In this document: positions 8,071 through 17,578 of the stretch, piece after piece
Position numbering within the stretch: the stretch's first letter is position 1
How the letters are laid out: each line of letters begins with the position of its first letter
Assembly: GCF_023264675.1 (NCBI RefSeq)
Contig: NZ_JAHFVG010000001.1
Span: forward strand, 248,001 to 312,000
Direction of reading: 5' to 3'
DNA from: Rhodococcus sp. (in: high G+C Gram-positive bacteria)
GTDB lineage: Bacteria; Actinomycetota; Actinomycetes; Mycobacteriales; Mycobacteriaceae
Length of the DNA: 64,000 nt
The notes under the pieces: model-generated
What the model saw: only the letters and a program-made list of their open reading frames with translations
Databases searched by the model: none
Told to the model about the DNA's origin: nothing
Translations under genes and position numbers: made by a program

Positions 8071-9209
8071 AACCCGTAGGTCTTGCCGATGATGTCGCGC
8101 TGAATCTCGTTGGTGCCGCCGTAGATCGACGAGACGAGCGTCGTCCGTACGTGCTTCTCCATGTCGAATTCGGTGGCGTAGCCGTAGCCGCCCATCATCT
8201 GCATTCCTTCCAGCGCAACCTTTTTCGCAGTCTCGGTGAGCTTCAGCTTTGCCATCGACGCCTCGCGAGGGAAGAGCTTCGTCGGGTTCTCGTCGACGAG
8301 GCGGGCGACGTGGTACACCAGCAGTCGACCGCATTCGATCTCGGTTGCCAAATCGGCCACACGATGCCGCAGCGCTTGGAACGTGCCGACGGGTCGTCCG
8401 AACTGTTTGCGCTGAGTGATGAAGTTCAGCGTGTCGTCGAACGCCCGCTGCGCCGTCCCGAGCATCATCGCCGCCAGGATCAACCGCTCGATGTTGAGGC
8501 CCGTCATCAGCTGGGCCCATCCCTGACCCTCGACGCCGATCACCGCGTCCTCGGGCAGAACGCAGTCCGTGAAGTAGAGGTCGTTGACCTCCTTGCCGCC
8601 CATCGTCTCGATCCCGACGATGTTCAGCCCCTCGATGTCGGCGGGGACATCGAACATAGTCATTCCCTCATGCTTCCCCTCACCACGGCCTGTTCGAGCA
8701 ACGAGCAGAATGCGATCGGCGAAATGGGCGTTCGAGCACCACGTCTTCTGGCCGTTGATCAGCCAGCCGTTCTCGGTCTTCTCGGCGCGGCAGCTCAGGT
8801 TCCCCACGTCCGAACCCGCTTCCGGCTCCGACATCGAGATCGAATAGCTCTTGCCGGCGACGATCCCGCCGAGCACCGCTTCCTTCTGCGACGGCGTCCC
8901 GAACTTCTCGTAGGCCGCTCCGGTGATCAGCGTCGGACCGATTCCACCGATCGGCGCCATTCCTTTCGCGGCCTGCTCGAGCAGGATGCACATGTCGACC
9001 GTGCTGCCGTCGGCGCCGCCGAACTCCTCGGAGATGGTCGCCCCGAGCCAACCGAGATCGGCCATCTTCTCGTAGAGCCCCTGGTTGTGGGTGTGCGTGC
9101 CGCGCTCGGTGAGTACGTCACGCTGTTCCCGCGTGCCCGCTTCCCGCTCGCAGAATGCGGCTACAGCGGCCGCGAACGAGGCCTGTTCCTGGGTGAAATC
9201 CGTAACCAT
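8067..9209 (-). CDS. Acyl-CoA dehydrogenase
   Basis: This 380-residue flavoprotein has the three-domain ACAD layout. FAD/substrate motifs are SMSEPEAGSDVGN (125-137) and NGQKTWCSNAHFAD (152-165), and it ends in YGGTNEIQRDIIGKTYG. The position corresponding to the catalytic Glu of medium-chain enzymes (YEGT) is Gly (YGGT). Glu241 in NIERLILA matches the place used by isovaleryl- and long-chain-type enzymes, so it is the probable base. ATG 9209 has a GGAG site upstream. It is divergent from aldehyde dehydrogenase and coupled to the FCD regulator. The chain-length preference is unknown. Confidence 0.9.
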   Translation of the reverse strand: MVTDFTQEQASFAAAVAAFCEREAGTREQRDVLTERGTHTHNQGLYEKMADLGWLGATISEEFGGADGSTVDMCILLEQAAKGMAPIGGIGPTLITGAAYEKFGTPSQKEAVLGGIVAGKSYSISMSEPEAGSDVGNLSCRAEKTENGWLINGQKTWCSNAHFADRILLVARTGRGEGKHEGMTMFDVPADIEGLNIVGIETMGGKEVNDLYFTDCVLPEDAVIGVEGQGWAQLMTGLNIERLILAAMMLGTAQRAFDDTLNFITQRKQFGRPVGTFQALRHRVADLATEIECGRLLVYHVARLVDENPTKLFPREASMAKLKLTETAKKVALEGMQMMGGYGYATEFDMEKHVRTTLVSSIYGGTNEIQRDIIGKTYGL

Positions 9210-9300
9210 GAAGTGCTCCAGACGGTAGAGGGCCCGAGACGGCCGCCGCGGGGTTGTCTTCGACCGGACACGGCGCATAGTGTGAGCTCGACAACAGTAA

Positions 9301-9321
9301 ATCACATCAAATATATGTGAT
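9301..9321. promoter_or_regulatory. Palindromic operator between acyl-CoA and aldehyde dehydrogenase genes
   Basis: The perfect inverted repeat ATCACAT-N7-ATGTGAT lies in an AT-rich patch of the 163-base divergent gap. It is suited to control both genes. The FCD regulator encoded behind the acyl-CoA dehydrogenase is the leading candidate to bind it. That assignment is inference from position. Confidence 0.6.
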
Positions 9322-9372
9322 GCGATTTTCGAGAAGCGCGGTGTGAACCGCAATCGAGCCGGAGGAACGCCA

Positions 9373-10869
9373 ATGACGGACCAGGCCCTGGAGACAGAAG
9401 CCCGCACCTTCGACAGCCTCGACCCCCGGACCGGTGACGTGATCGCCACCTATCCCATCGCGGGCGAGGTGGAGGTGCTCGCCGCTGTCGAGGCAGCTCG
9501 GTCCGCCGCCCGGTGGTGGGACGTGCAGGGATTCACCGGCCGTAAGCGGTGGCTTCTCGAGTTCAAGACGGCCATCGCGAAGGACGCCAAGAGCCTTGCC
9601 GACGTCATCGCGGCCGAGAGCGGCAAGCCCGACGAGGATGCTCTCCTCGAGGTCATGATGGGCGTCGAACACATCGACTGGGCCGCCCGCAATGCCGAGC
9701 GGGTATTGAAGCAACGCAAGGTGTCCTCGGGCTTGATCAGCGCCAATCAGCAGGCATACGTGGGTTATCGGCCCTTCGGCGTCGTCGGAGTGATCGGACC
9801 GTGGAACTACCCGCTCTACACCCCGATGGGGTCCATCGCGTACTCGCTCGCTGCCGGAAACACCGTGGTGTTCAAGCCCAGTGAGCTCACCCCGGGCGTC
9901 GGGGTGTGGCTGGCGGAGAAGTGGCAATCGCTGGCTCCCGCTCACCCGGTGTTCCAGACGATCACCGGCGACGGATCCACCGGCACGGCACTGTGCACCG
10001 CCCGCGTCGACAAGATCGCCTTCACCGGGTCGACGGCGACGGCCAAGAAAGTCATGGCGACGTGCGCCCAGTCCCTCACTCCCCTCGTCGCCGAATGCGG
10101 CGGCAAGGATGCGATGCTCGTCGACGCCGACGCGAATCTCGATGCGGCGGTGGAGTTCGCAACGTTCGGCGCGATGGGCAACGCCGGTCAGACATGTGCC
10201 GGCGTCGAACGCATCTACGTCGCCGCCCCGGTCTACGACGCCTTCGTGTCGAAGTTGACGACGTCGGTCAAGGCTTTGAAGCCCGGTGGTGCCGGTACGT
10301 CCTCGTACGGTCCGATGACGCTGGGCAAGCAGAGCGCGATCGTCGAAGCGCAGATCAAGGATGCTCTGGCGAAGGGCGGCCGGGCGGTGCTCGGCGGGGT
10401 CGAGTCGGTGCACGGCCCGTACATCGATCCGGTCATTCTCACCGATGTCCCCGAGAATTCCACGGCCATAACGGAAGAGACGTTCGGCCCGACGGTGGTG
10501 GTCAACAAGGTCCGCGATCTGGACGAGGGTATCGAGCGGGCGAACGCGTCGTCCTACGGTCTGGGCGCGTCGGTGTTCACCAAGGACTCGGCCGCGGGCC
10601 GCCGAGCCGCCGAAAAGTTGGACTGCGGCGTCGTGACGGTCAATTCGGTGCTCGGGTTCGCGGGCATCCCCGCTCTCCCGTTCGGCGGCACCGGTGATTC
10701 CGGGTTCGGTCGTATCCACGGCGCCGACGGTCTCCGCGAGTTCAGCACGGTGAAATCGCTTGCTGTACAGAAGTTCGCGGCGCCGCTGAACCTACTGACC
10801 ATGAGCCGCAAAGCACGTGACCTGAAGATCTCCGCATTGATGCTCAAGCTTCGCCATGGACGGGGCTGA
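9373..10869 (+). CDS. NAD(P)-dependent aldehyde dehydrogenase
   Basis: This 498-residue protein has the complete ALDH active site. GVIGPWNYP (about 139-147) is the Rossmann/oxyanion Asn region, KPSE is present, Glu241 in AECGGKD is the general base, and Cys275 in AGQTCAG is the nucleophile. It oxidises an aldehyde to the acid. ATG 9373 has a strong GGAGGA site at 9361-9366; an upstream in-frame ATG at 9343 lacks one. The 3' end overlaps the next gene by 14 bases. With the neighbouring acyl-CoA dehydrogenase and MpaB-type oxygenase it suggests oxidation of a hydrophobic alcohol or aldehyde, which is inference. Confidence 0.9.
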   Translation: MTDQALETEARTFDSLDPRTGDVIATYPIAGEVEVLAAVEAARSAARWWDVQGFTGRKRWLLEFKTAIAKDAKSLADVIAAESGKPDEDALLEVMMGVEHIDWAARNAERVLKQRKVSSGLISANQQAYVGYRPFGVVGVIGPWNYPLYTPMGSIAYSLAAGNTVVFKPSELTPGVGVWLAEKWQSLAPAHPVFQTITGDGSTGTALCTARVDKIAFTGSTATAKKVMATCAQSLTPLVAECGGKDAMLVDADANLDAAVEFATFGAMGNAGQTCAGVERIYVAAPVYDAFVSKLTTSVKALKPGGAGTSSYGPMTLGKQSAIVEAQIKDALAKGGRAVLGGVESVHGPYIDPVILTDVPENSTAITEETFGPTVVVNKVRDLDEGIERANASSYGLGASVFTKDSAAGRRAAEKLDCGVVTVNSVLGFAGIPALPFGGTGDSGFGRIHGADGLREFSTVKSLAVQKFAAPLNLLTMSRKARDLKISALMLKLRHGRG

Positions 10870-11800
10870 CACGATGGACATCACACCGAAGCGGGGCAGA
10901 TTCGGGTGGCTCAGGCGCATCGAGGAACTGGACCCGGTCGCCGATTGTCATACCATCCACCGCATCACCGCCGGGTACGAGTTCCCGTGGGACTACCAGC
11001 GCGCCCTCGAATTCGCATTGTTCCGGACGTACTGCGTGCCCACCATCTCGTCCCTGCTCGAGAAGACCGGCGAGTTCTCGAAACGTCCCCAGAAGCGTTA
11101 CGACGACACGGCATTGCTGATGGCCGAGATGCTCGAGCACGGTTACGACTCCGACCGTGGACGTGAGTCACTGCGGACGGTCAACCGTATGCACGGCCAG
11201 TACGACATCTCCAATGACGACATGCTCTACGTCCTGACGACCTTCATCTACGAGCCGATCGAGTGGATCGACACTTACGGGTGGCGCCGATTGCATCCGA
11301 AGGAGCGACTCGCCACGTTCCACTTCTATCGGCAGGTCGGACTTCGCATGGGAATCAAGGCAATTCCCGAGTCGTACACCGAGTTGGCGAAGTTCAAGCT
11401 CGACTACGAGGAACGCACGTTCCACTACACGGCGGACAACCACAAGGTCGGCACCTACACGCTCGACCTGTTCTGTTCATGGTTCCCCGCCGCACTTCAC
11501 CCAGCGGTCCGCCAGGGCGTCTACGCCCTCATGGACGACCGGATGGCACACGCGTTCGGCTTCCCCGCAGGCTCACCCGCGCTGAAGAAGGTCGCCGTGG
11601 CGAGCCTCCGTCTGAAGGCACGCGGCGAACGATTCCTGCCGACCAGAAAGCACTCGCGCACCACCGACGACTCGCGCAACAAGACGTACCCCGGCTACCC
11701 GAACGACTACCGCCCCAAGGATCTCGGCGCGACGAACTGCCCGTATCCGTCAGCTGAACGCGCGGCCCGCCCACCCGCTCAACACACCGCGAAACTCTGA
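10856..11800 (+). CDS. MpaB-family oxygenase-like protein (DUF2236)
   Basis: This 314-residue protein resembles the DUF2236/MpaB family through the FPWDYQRALEFALFRTY start, the RMHGQYDISNDDMLYVLTTF helix and FHFYRQVGLRMG. In the family the core binds heme b and activates oxygen; the axial histidine cannot be assigned with certainty here. ATG 10856 overlaps the aldehyde dehydrogenase stop, and ATG 10874 is an alternative. It is translationally linked to the aldehyde dehydrogenase and probably acts in the same pathway. Its 3' end overlaps the convergent hydrolase gene by 51 bases. It is only distantly similar to the MpaB-type protein at 3146-4081. Confidence 0.7.
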   Translation: MDGADTMDITPKRGRFGWLRRIEELDPVADCHTIHRITAGYEFPWDYQRALEFALFRTYCVPTISSLLEKTGEFSKRPQKRYDDTALLMAEMLEHGYDSDRGRESLRTVNRMHGQYDISNDDMLYVLTTFIYEPIEWIDTYGWRRLHPKERLATFHFYRQVGLRMGIKAIPESYTELAKFKLDYEERTFHYTADNHKVGTYTLDLFCSWFPAALHPAVRQGVYALMDDRMAHAFGFPAGSPALKKVAVASLRLKARGERFLPTRKHSRTTDDSRNKTYPGYPNDYRPKDLGATNCPYPSAERAARPPAQHTAKL

Positions 11801-12814
11801 CGACAGGGGCAACGGTACGTAGATGTCGTAACCGGATGCAGGCAGCGGCCCCAACTCCCCGAGCGCATGGGAGCTGTTCGCCAAACGCGCGTACTCGATG
11901 TCGGTCCCTGCACGCGAGGCGTACACGCGGTCCGTCTGCGCGCAGGAGACATTCAGATCCTTCGCCGAGCACGTGAGCAGTACCTTCGTGGTCGAAGGCA
12001 AGCTCGCTGCCGCAGACGCCGGGTCCACGGCGTCTGCTTCGGCGAGGAAACGCGCGTTGGCGGCGTTCAATCCCACCGACGTCAAGAACTGGTCGTCGGG
12101 GTACGGCACCGGGTCGCCTGCCCGAAGCGCATCGACGGTCTCGGCGAGACGGCCGCGTTGCGCAGCGGCGTCGGTATCGGTGAGCTGACCGGCCGCGACC
12201 GCCCCGTCGAGGGCGACGTTCACCTGTGCGTTCAGCAGATCGAGGTAGCGGACGGAGAGCGGCGCCAGCAAGCCGAGGGCTCCGACGTCTGCGCCTCGCC
12301 CAGCGAGGGACAACGCCGTCAAGCCACCCTCACTGTGGCCGAGGACGGCGAGCCGATCGCCCGAGACACCGCTTCGATCCGACAACACGTCCAAGGCCTC
12401 CGCTGCGGCGTCGACCTGCACGTCGAATCCCGGTGGGTCGGCGAGATCGACACCGTTCAATCCTGTCCGCCCGCTGCCGATCTTGTCGAAGCGAAACGTG
12501 GTGACTCCGCGCGCGGCCAGGGTATCGGCGACGTAGGCGAGAGTGTTCGGCGTGATGCCGCCTGCCTGGTTTCCGTTGCGATCCGTCGGCCCACTGCCCG
12601 GGAGAAGCAGAGCAGCACCGCGCTGTTCACCGACCGCAGGCCGCAGACTGCCGTAATAGGTGATGCCGCCGGATTCGAATGCCGTCTCGATGTCCGGCGC
12701 AGAATCGGGCGACCACGGCACGTTGATCGGTGTGGCCTGGACCGCCGAGGCAGCACCGACCATCAGAAACAGGGCGCTGGACAGACCAGCAAGTACTCTC
12801 AGCGAAACCGACAT
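11750..12814 (-). CDS. Secreted alpha/beta hydrolase
   Basis: This 354-residue protein starts with a Sec-type signal peptide: MSVSLRVL, then a hydrophobic run, with probable cleavage after AVQA near residue 27. The nucleophile elbow GHSEGG places Ser161. ALLLPGSGPTDRNGN (about 68-82) is the oxyanion region, and SSHALGEL near the C-terminus carries the likely catalytic His. It is probably an exported esterase or peptidase-like hydrolase of unknown substrate. A longer upstream reading has no signal-like start and was rejected. The 3' end overlaps the MpaB-type gene by 51 bases in the convergent orientation. Confidence 0.8.
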   Translation of the reverse strand: MSVSLRVLAGLSSALFLMVGAASAVQATPINVPWSPDSAPDIETAFESGGITYYGSLRPAVGEQRGAALLLPGSGPTDRNGNQAGGITPNTLAYVADTLAARGVTTFRFDKIGSGRTGLNGVDLADPPGFDVQVDAAAEALDVLSDRSGVSGDRLAVLGHSEGGLTALSLAGRGADVGALGLLAPLSVRYLDLLNAQVNVALDGAVAAGQLTDTDAAAQRGRLAETVDALRAGDPVPYPDDQFLTSVGLNAANARFLAEADAVDPASAAASLPSTTKVLLTCSAKDLNVSCAQTDRVYASRAGTDIEYARLANSSHALGELGPLPASGYDIYVPLPLSSEFRGVLSGWAGRAFS

Positions 12815-12912
12815 ATGAGGCAGGCTAACAGTACCGTTCGGTTTGTGGTGCTCCAGCCGGTCCACGGTAATGTTCCGCCCAAGAACAACAGAGCAGTTCA
12901 GGAGGACGTGCC

Positions 12913-13851
12913 ATGGCAGGTGGATTGGTTGCCCTGCTCGACGACGTCGCGGCACTGGCACGACTGGCAGCTGCGTCGATCGACGACGTCGGAGCCGCTA
13001 CGGCGAAAGCAACAGCGAAGGCAGCGGGCGTGGTGATCGACGACGCCGCCGTGACTCCGCAGTACGTGCGCGGCCTTGCCGCCGAGCGCGAGCTGCCGAT
13101 CATCAAACGCATCGCCATCGGCTCGCTACGCAACAAGCTGCTGATCATCCTTCCCATCGCGCTGCTGCTGAGCCAGTTCCTCCCGTGGTTGTTGACGCCC
13201 ATCCTGATGGTCGGTGGCTGCTACCTCGCGTACGAGGCGGTCCACAAGATCTGGGGTGCGATCTTCGGTCACGGCGAACACCACGACGAGTCCGACGAGC
13301 CGAAGGACGAGGACAGTGTCGTCTCCGGCGCCGTCCGTACCGACCTCATCCTCTCCGCCGAGATCATGGTCATCGCTCTGGACACCATTGCGTCCGAGGG
13401 CTTCTGGAGCCGGCTGATCATTCTCGCCATCGTCGCCGTCGTCATCACCATCGTCGTGTACGGCGTAGTGGGCCTGATCGTGAAGATGGACGACATCGGC
13501 CTGCGGCTCACGGAGACGTCCTCGGGATTCGCCCAGAAGTTCGGCCGCGGCCTCGTGAACGCGATGCCGAAGGTCATGTCGTTTCTGGCCGTCGTCGGCA
13601 CGGCCGCCATGCTCTGGGTCGGTGGGCACATACTTCTCGTCGGCATCGACGAGCTCGGCTTCCACCCCATCTACGAACTCGTCCACCACGGCGAGGAAGC
13701 AGTACGCGGCGTCGCCGGCATCGGCAGCGTTCTCGCGTGGATCGTCAACACGCTGGCATCGGCACTGATCGGCTTGATCGTCGGACTCGTCGTCGTCGCG
13801 GCACAGCAGGGGATCTCCAAGGTCCTCGCGAGGCGCACCGCGTCTCACTAG
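12913..13851 (+). CDS. DUF808 inner-membrane protein (YedI-like)
   Basis: This 312-residue protein opens with MAGGLVALLDDVAALARLAAAS, the signature of the DUF808/YedI family. About six hydrophobic segments follow, with a charged histidine/acid-rich loop near 116-130 (GHGEHHDESDEPKDED). The function is unknown. ATG 12913 follows a GGAGGA sequence. It is convergent with the double TetR gene, and the two stops share the bases CTAG (13848-13851). Confidence 0.85.
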   Translation: MAGGLVALLDDVAALARLAAASIDDVGAATAKATAKAAGVVIDDAAVTPQYVRGLAAERELPIIKRIAIGSLRNKLLIILPIALLLSQFLPWLLTPILMVGGCYLAYEAVHKIWGAIFGHGEHHDESDEPKDEDSVVSGAVRTDLILSAEIMVIALDTIASEGFWSRLIILAIVAVVITIVVYGVVGLIVKMDDIGLRLTETSSGFAQKFGRGLVNAMPKVMSFLAVVGTAAMLWVGGHILLVGIDELGFHPIYELVHHGEEAVRGVAGIGSVLAWIVNTLASALIGLIVGLVVVAAQQGISKVLARRTASH

Positions 13852-15044
13852 GGCCCGAGCAGTGTCCGGACCATCAGCTTTCGCACCCGCCCGGCAGGGC
13901 CTGGTGCGAGATCGAAGTGCACGAGTCGCCCCAGGTCGAACACGAGCCCCAGTGCGGCGTGCACGAGGAATCGGGCTTGCACGGCGCCGAGCTCGGGCCG
14001 GGCGTCGCTGATCAGCTGCGCCCACGTGTCGATGTTCAGCCGCTGTATGTTGCGCAACGTCGACCGCTGCTCCGGGGGCAGATTGCCGATCTCGGAGAAG
14101 TAGACGGCCATCAGTTCACTGCGCACGAAAGACAGTTCGACGTAGAGGTACACCAGCGTTTCGATCGCTTCCTCGGGCGTCTGCGACTGCCGCAGTGCCT
14201 CGTCGAGAGCCTCGGCCAGCCGCTCCCCGGCGCGATGGAACGCGGCAGCCAACAGATCTGCTTTTCCGGCGAAGTGTCGGTAGACGCTGGAGGCGTTGAT
14301 GCCCGCTGCTGCACCGATGTCCTCGATACTCACATTGTGATACCCGTTGCGGTAGAACAGCAGAATCGACTCGTGGAGAAGGACTTCACGTTTGGAACCG
14401 GACTCCAGAACCGCGGCAGGCCGCAGCTGCGCCTCGTCCTCCTCGGGTAGGTCGCTGGACAGCACGTTCTGTGCCGTCGTCAGAAGAAGCGTCTCGATGT
14501 TCTTGGCCGACAACACCGATCGATGTGCGGTGATACTCGCGACGACACTGATGGCCGCAGCGGCGATGGTCGAGGCATCCGCCTCCGACAATTCGGGGCG
14601 AAGCTGCATCAACGGGGCTCGGACTCGGCCGTTCAGGACCGAGACGGCCTCGCGCAGCTCGATTCGGTCCTCGGGGGCAAGATAGCGTCCCTCCCAGCGA
14701 TACAACCCTCCGGTGCGACGATTGTCGATGGTGGTCTCGATGATTGCCGTCATCACGGCGTCGAGCCGCTTCCGGGGGTCATCCAGCGGGAGGTCTTCGA
14801 GAGCCGTTGCTGCAAGCAACATTCCGGACAGGCGCATGACGGTGTGCACGAAGAGCGCGTACTTGGTCGGGAAGTGTCGGTAGAGCGCCGGACCCGAAAT
14901 GTCGAGCGTCGCAGCGATGTCGTCGATGCCGACGGCGTGGTATCCCCGGGCACTGAACGCCTCGGCGGCAGCGGTCAGGATCTGCGCCTTGCGGTCCTTC
15001 GGGCGTCGCCGACGGATGACGGGAGCAGAGGCGTCGGCATCCAT
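13848..15044 (-). CDS. Double-HTH TetR/AcrR regulator
   Basis: This 398-residue protein contains two TetR units in one chain. The first HTH is about residues 18-65 (IDDIAATLDISGPALYRHF) and the second about 218-265 (IEDIGAAAGINASSVYRHF). Each is followed by a helical ligand-binding half, so the protein may act as a monomer-like pseudo-dimer or bind two sites. Normal TetR proteins are about 200 residues. The ATG has a GGGAGG site. It is divergent from enoyl-CoA hydratase and acyl-CoA ligase, its likely targets, through the palindrome at 15149-15166. An acyl-CoA ligand is plausible but unproven. Confidence 0.85.
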   Translation of the reverse strand: MDADASAPVIRRRRPKDRKAQILTAAAEAFSARGYHAVGIDDIAATLDISGPALYRHFPTKYALFVHTVMRLSGMLLAATALEDLPLDDPRKRLDAVMTAIIETTIDNRRTGGLYRWEGRYLAPEDRIELREAVSVLNGRVRAPLMQLRPELSEADASTIAAAAISVVASITAHRSVLSAKNIETLLLTTAQNVLSSDLPEEDEAQLRPAAVLESGSKREVLLHESILLFYRNGYHNVSIEDIGAAAGINASSVYRHFAGKADLLAAAFHRAGERLAEALDEALRQSQTPEEAIETLVYLYVELSFVRSELMAVYFSEIGNLPPEQRSTLRNIQRLNIDTWAQLISDARPELGAVQARFLVHAALGLVFDLGRLVHFDLAPGPAGRVRKLMVRTLLGP

Positions 15045-15148
15045 GTCTTTCCCTCCCGTCACTGTTCGCTCCATCCGCGCCAGGCTACTCGACCGCTCGT
15101 GCACTGCTCGTCGAATGTCGATTCGTACCGTTCGACAATAAACACTGA

Positions 15149-15178
15149 ATCCTTGACATGAAGGATGATTCGAGTGCT
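15149..15178 (+). promoter_or_regulatory. Putative promoter overlapped by a palindromic operator
   Basis: TTGACA at 15153-15158 is a -35 candidate for the enoyl-CoA hydratase operon, with a weak -10 near 15178. It is embedded in the perfect palindrome ATCCTT-gacatg-AAGGAT (15149-15166). A repressor bound here would cover the -35 box. The divergent double TetR protein is the obvious candidate. Confidence 0.5.
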
Positions 15179-15250
15179 AAGTTAGCCGGAATTCGCATCT
15201 CGACGGTGTTCGCATTTCCCGCCGAACACTCCGACCGAAACGGTTTCCTC

Positions 15251-16021
15251 ATGAAAGCTCCAGGGCTTCGAACCGAACTCGCAGGCGGCATCCTGCGCGT
15301 CACCATCGATCGGCAAGCTCGGCTGAACGCGCTCGACGACGTCACGTGCGACGCATTGACCGAGGCGTTCACCTCCCACCCCGTCGAGGCTCGCGTCATC
15401 GTCGTCACCGGCACCGGCGCTTCGTTCAGCGCCGGCGCGGATGTCATCGATCTGGCGTCCGCCGCGCCCGAGGACGACACCACCGCCACAGCGGCCGCCG
15501 AGCACACGATGCGCCGTGCCTGCGCGCTCATCGGTTCGATCATCGCCTGCCCTATCCCGGTCATCGCCCAGGTCAACGGGCCCGCGGTGGGGATCGGAGC
15601 GTCGATTGCATTGGCGGCAGACCTGATCTACGCAAGCGAGGACGCCTACTTCCTCCTTGCCTTCACGAAGATCGGCCTCATGCCCGACGGCGGGGCAAGC
15701 CTGTTGATTCCGGCCGCGATCGGCCGCGCGCGAGCGAGTGCGATGATGCTGCTGGCTCAGCGGATGACCGCCGAGGAGGCCTTTGCGGTCGGCTTGATCA
15801 ACGACGTTCTGCCCGCTGCCGAACTCGCTCCACGCGTCGACATCGTCGCGAGGAAGCTGACCGAGAGTCCGCGGCGTGCCCTCGAGCTGACCAAGAGCGC
15901 CCTCACTGCCTCCACCCTGTCGCTGCTGGACGACGCCCTTCGCCGTGAGTCCGAAGGCCAGATCGAGCTACTGACCTCCCCCGAGTTCCGCTCACGAATC
16001 ACTGCATTCGCATCGAAGTAG
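15251..16021 (+). CDS. Enoyl-CoA hydratase/isomerase (PaaG-like crotonase)
   Basis: This 256-residue crotonase-fold protein has the oxyanion segments FSAGADV and NGPAVGIGASIALAADLIYA. Instead of the PE..G motif of classical hydratases it has FTKIGLMPDGGAS, where Asp occupies the second acid position, as in PaaG-type isomerases. It may therefore isomerise or hydrate an unusual enoyl-CoA rather than act as a general hydratase. ATG 15251 fits the family N-terminus; upstream in-frame codons lie in the promoter. It is followed 15 bases later by the acyl-CoA ligase, forming an operon probably controlled by the divergent double TetR protein. Confidence 0.85.
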   Translation: MKAPGLRTELAGGILRVTIDRQARLNALDDVTCDALTEAFTSHPVEARVIVVTGTGASFSAGADVIDLASAAPEDDTTATAAAEHTMRRACALIGSIIACPIPVIAQVNGPAVGIGASIALAADLIYASEDAYFLLAFTKIGLMPDGGASLLIPAAIGRARASAMMLLAQRMTAEEAFAVGLINDVLPAAELAPRVDIVARKLTESPRRALELTKSALTASTLSLLDDALRRESEGQIELLTSPEFRSRITAFASK

Positions 16022-16036
16022 AGAGGGCACAAGACA

Positions 16037-17578
16037 ATGCTCGACGAAACGCGCCGCGCCCGCCGCAACAACTGGAACAACCAGGTACGACGCCACTCCC
16101 TGATGCAGCCCGACGCCGTGGCCCTCCGCTTCCAGGGAGCGTCGACATCCTGGTCCGAGTTGTCGGACCGAGTCGAGCGGTTCGCCGGCCTCCTGAGCCG
16201 AGGAGGGGTCGGCTTCGGAGACCGCGTACTGATCCTGATGCTCAATCGCCCCGAATACCTGGAAGCTGTGTTGGCCATCAACGCGCTCGGGGCACTGGCC
16301 GTTCCGGTCAACTTCCGGATGACCCCGCCCGAAGTAGCCTTTCTGGCCCAGAACAGCGGTTCCCATCTGGTGATCACCGACGAGACGCTGTCATCGCTCG
16401 CCGATGCCGTTGTGTCCCAGGTCGATTCACTGGATGCAACCATCGTGGTCGGCGACTCCTTCGAAGAAGTGCTCACCAAGGCCGAGCCGGCCGAACCCGT
16501 CGATGTTCCCGACGACGCCCCCGCGCTCATCATGTACACCTCCGGCACCACGGGCCGCCCCAAAGGTGCGGTGCTGACGCACGCCAACATGCAAGCTCAG
16601 GCGCTCACCTGCATTCGCGCCCTACAGATGCACGGTGTCGACGAAGTCGGATTCTGTGCTTCACCGATGTTCCACATCGCCGCTCTCGGCAGCCTGGCCC
16701 CGAGCCTGCTGCTGGGCATCCCGACGGTTGTCTACCCGGTCGGGGCCTTCGACCCCGCAGCACTTCTGGACGTACTCGCCGCCGAAGGTGTCACCACCCT
16801 GTTCCTCGTTCCGGTGCAGTGGCAGGCCATGTGCGCCGAACAGTCGCGTCAACCACGAGATCTCAGCCTCCGAGTCATCTCGTGGGGTGCGGCACCGGCG
16901 TCGGACACGATCTTGAAGGCCATGGCAGCGACGTTCCCGGACGCGCTCAACGTGGCTGTCTTCGGACAGACCGAGATGTCCCCCATCACCTGTGTTCTCG
17001 ACGGCGAAGACGCTCTGCGCAAGCTGGGCTCGGTCGGTCGCGTCATCCCCACCATCGCGGCACGCGTCGTCGACGACGAGATGAACGACGTCGAAGCCGG
17101 AGAGATCGGTGAAATCGTCTACCGAGGGCCGACTCTCATGCAGGAGTACTGGGAGAATCCCGACGCCACCGCCGACGCCTTCCACGGCGGCTGGTTCCAC
17201 TCCGGCGACCTCGTCCGTCAGGACGACGAAGGATTCGTGTTCGTGGTCGACCGCAAGAAGGACATGATCATCTCGGGCGGGGAGAACATCTACTGCGCCG
17301 AAGTGGAGAACGTCCTGTACGGCCATCCTCGAATTCTCGAAGCCGCCGTCATCGGACGCCCGCACGACAAGTGGGGCGAAGTCCCCGTCGCCGTCGTCGC
17401 GCTGCACGACTCCCCGGCTTCCCCCGACCTGACGCTCGAAGAACTGGTCACCTGGCTCAGCGACCACCTGGCTCGCTACAAGCATCCCAAGGAACTCGTC
17501 GTCGTCGATGCGCTCCCGCGCAATGCCAGTGGCAAGGTCGTGAAGGTCGCGCTACGCAAGTCCTACTCGTCGGCCTGA
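16037..17578 (+). CDS. Acyl-CoA synthetase (AMP-forming, FadD-type)
   Basis: This 513-residue adenylate-forming enzyme has the P-loop [17 protein letters not shown] (about 167-183). The adenine/ribose motif region FGQTEMSP is present, as are [27 protein letters not shown] and the C-terminal lysine region RNASGKVVK. It activates a carboxylic acid to its CoA thioester. It forms a two-gene unit with the PaaG-like crotonase. The size fits medium/long-chain or aromatic acid ligases; the substrate cannot be told from motifs. Confidence 0.9.
   Translation: MLDETRRARRNNWNNQVRRHSLMQPDAVALRFQGASTSWSELSDRVERFAGLLSRGGVGFGDRVLILMLNRPEYLEAVLAINALGALAVPVNFRMTPPEVAFLAQNSGSHLVITDETLSSLADAVVSQVDSLDATIVVGDSFEEVLTKAEPAEPVDVPDDAPALIMYTSGTTGRPKGAVLTHANMQAQALTCIRALQMHGVDEVGFCASPMFHIAALGSLAPSLLLGIPTVVYPVGAFDPAALLDVLAAEGVTTLFLVPVQWQAMCAEQSRQPRDLSLRVISWGAAPASDTILKAMAATFPDALNVAVFGQTEMSPITCVLDGEDALRKLGSVGRVIPTIAARVVDDEMNDVEAGEIGEIVYRGPTLMQEYWENPDATADAFHGGWFHSGDLVRQDDEGFVFVVDRKKDMIISGGENIYCAEVENVLYGHPRILEAAVIGRPHDKWGEVPVAVVALHDSPASPDLTLEELVTWLSDHLARYKHPKELVVVDALPRNASGKVVKVALRKSYSSA

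Noticed and set aside
7402..8520. A 372-residue regulator
   Set aside because: The first 150 codons overlap acyl-CoA dehydrogenase in another frame; the GTG at 8070 fits the family start.
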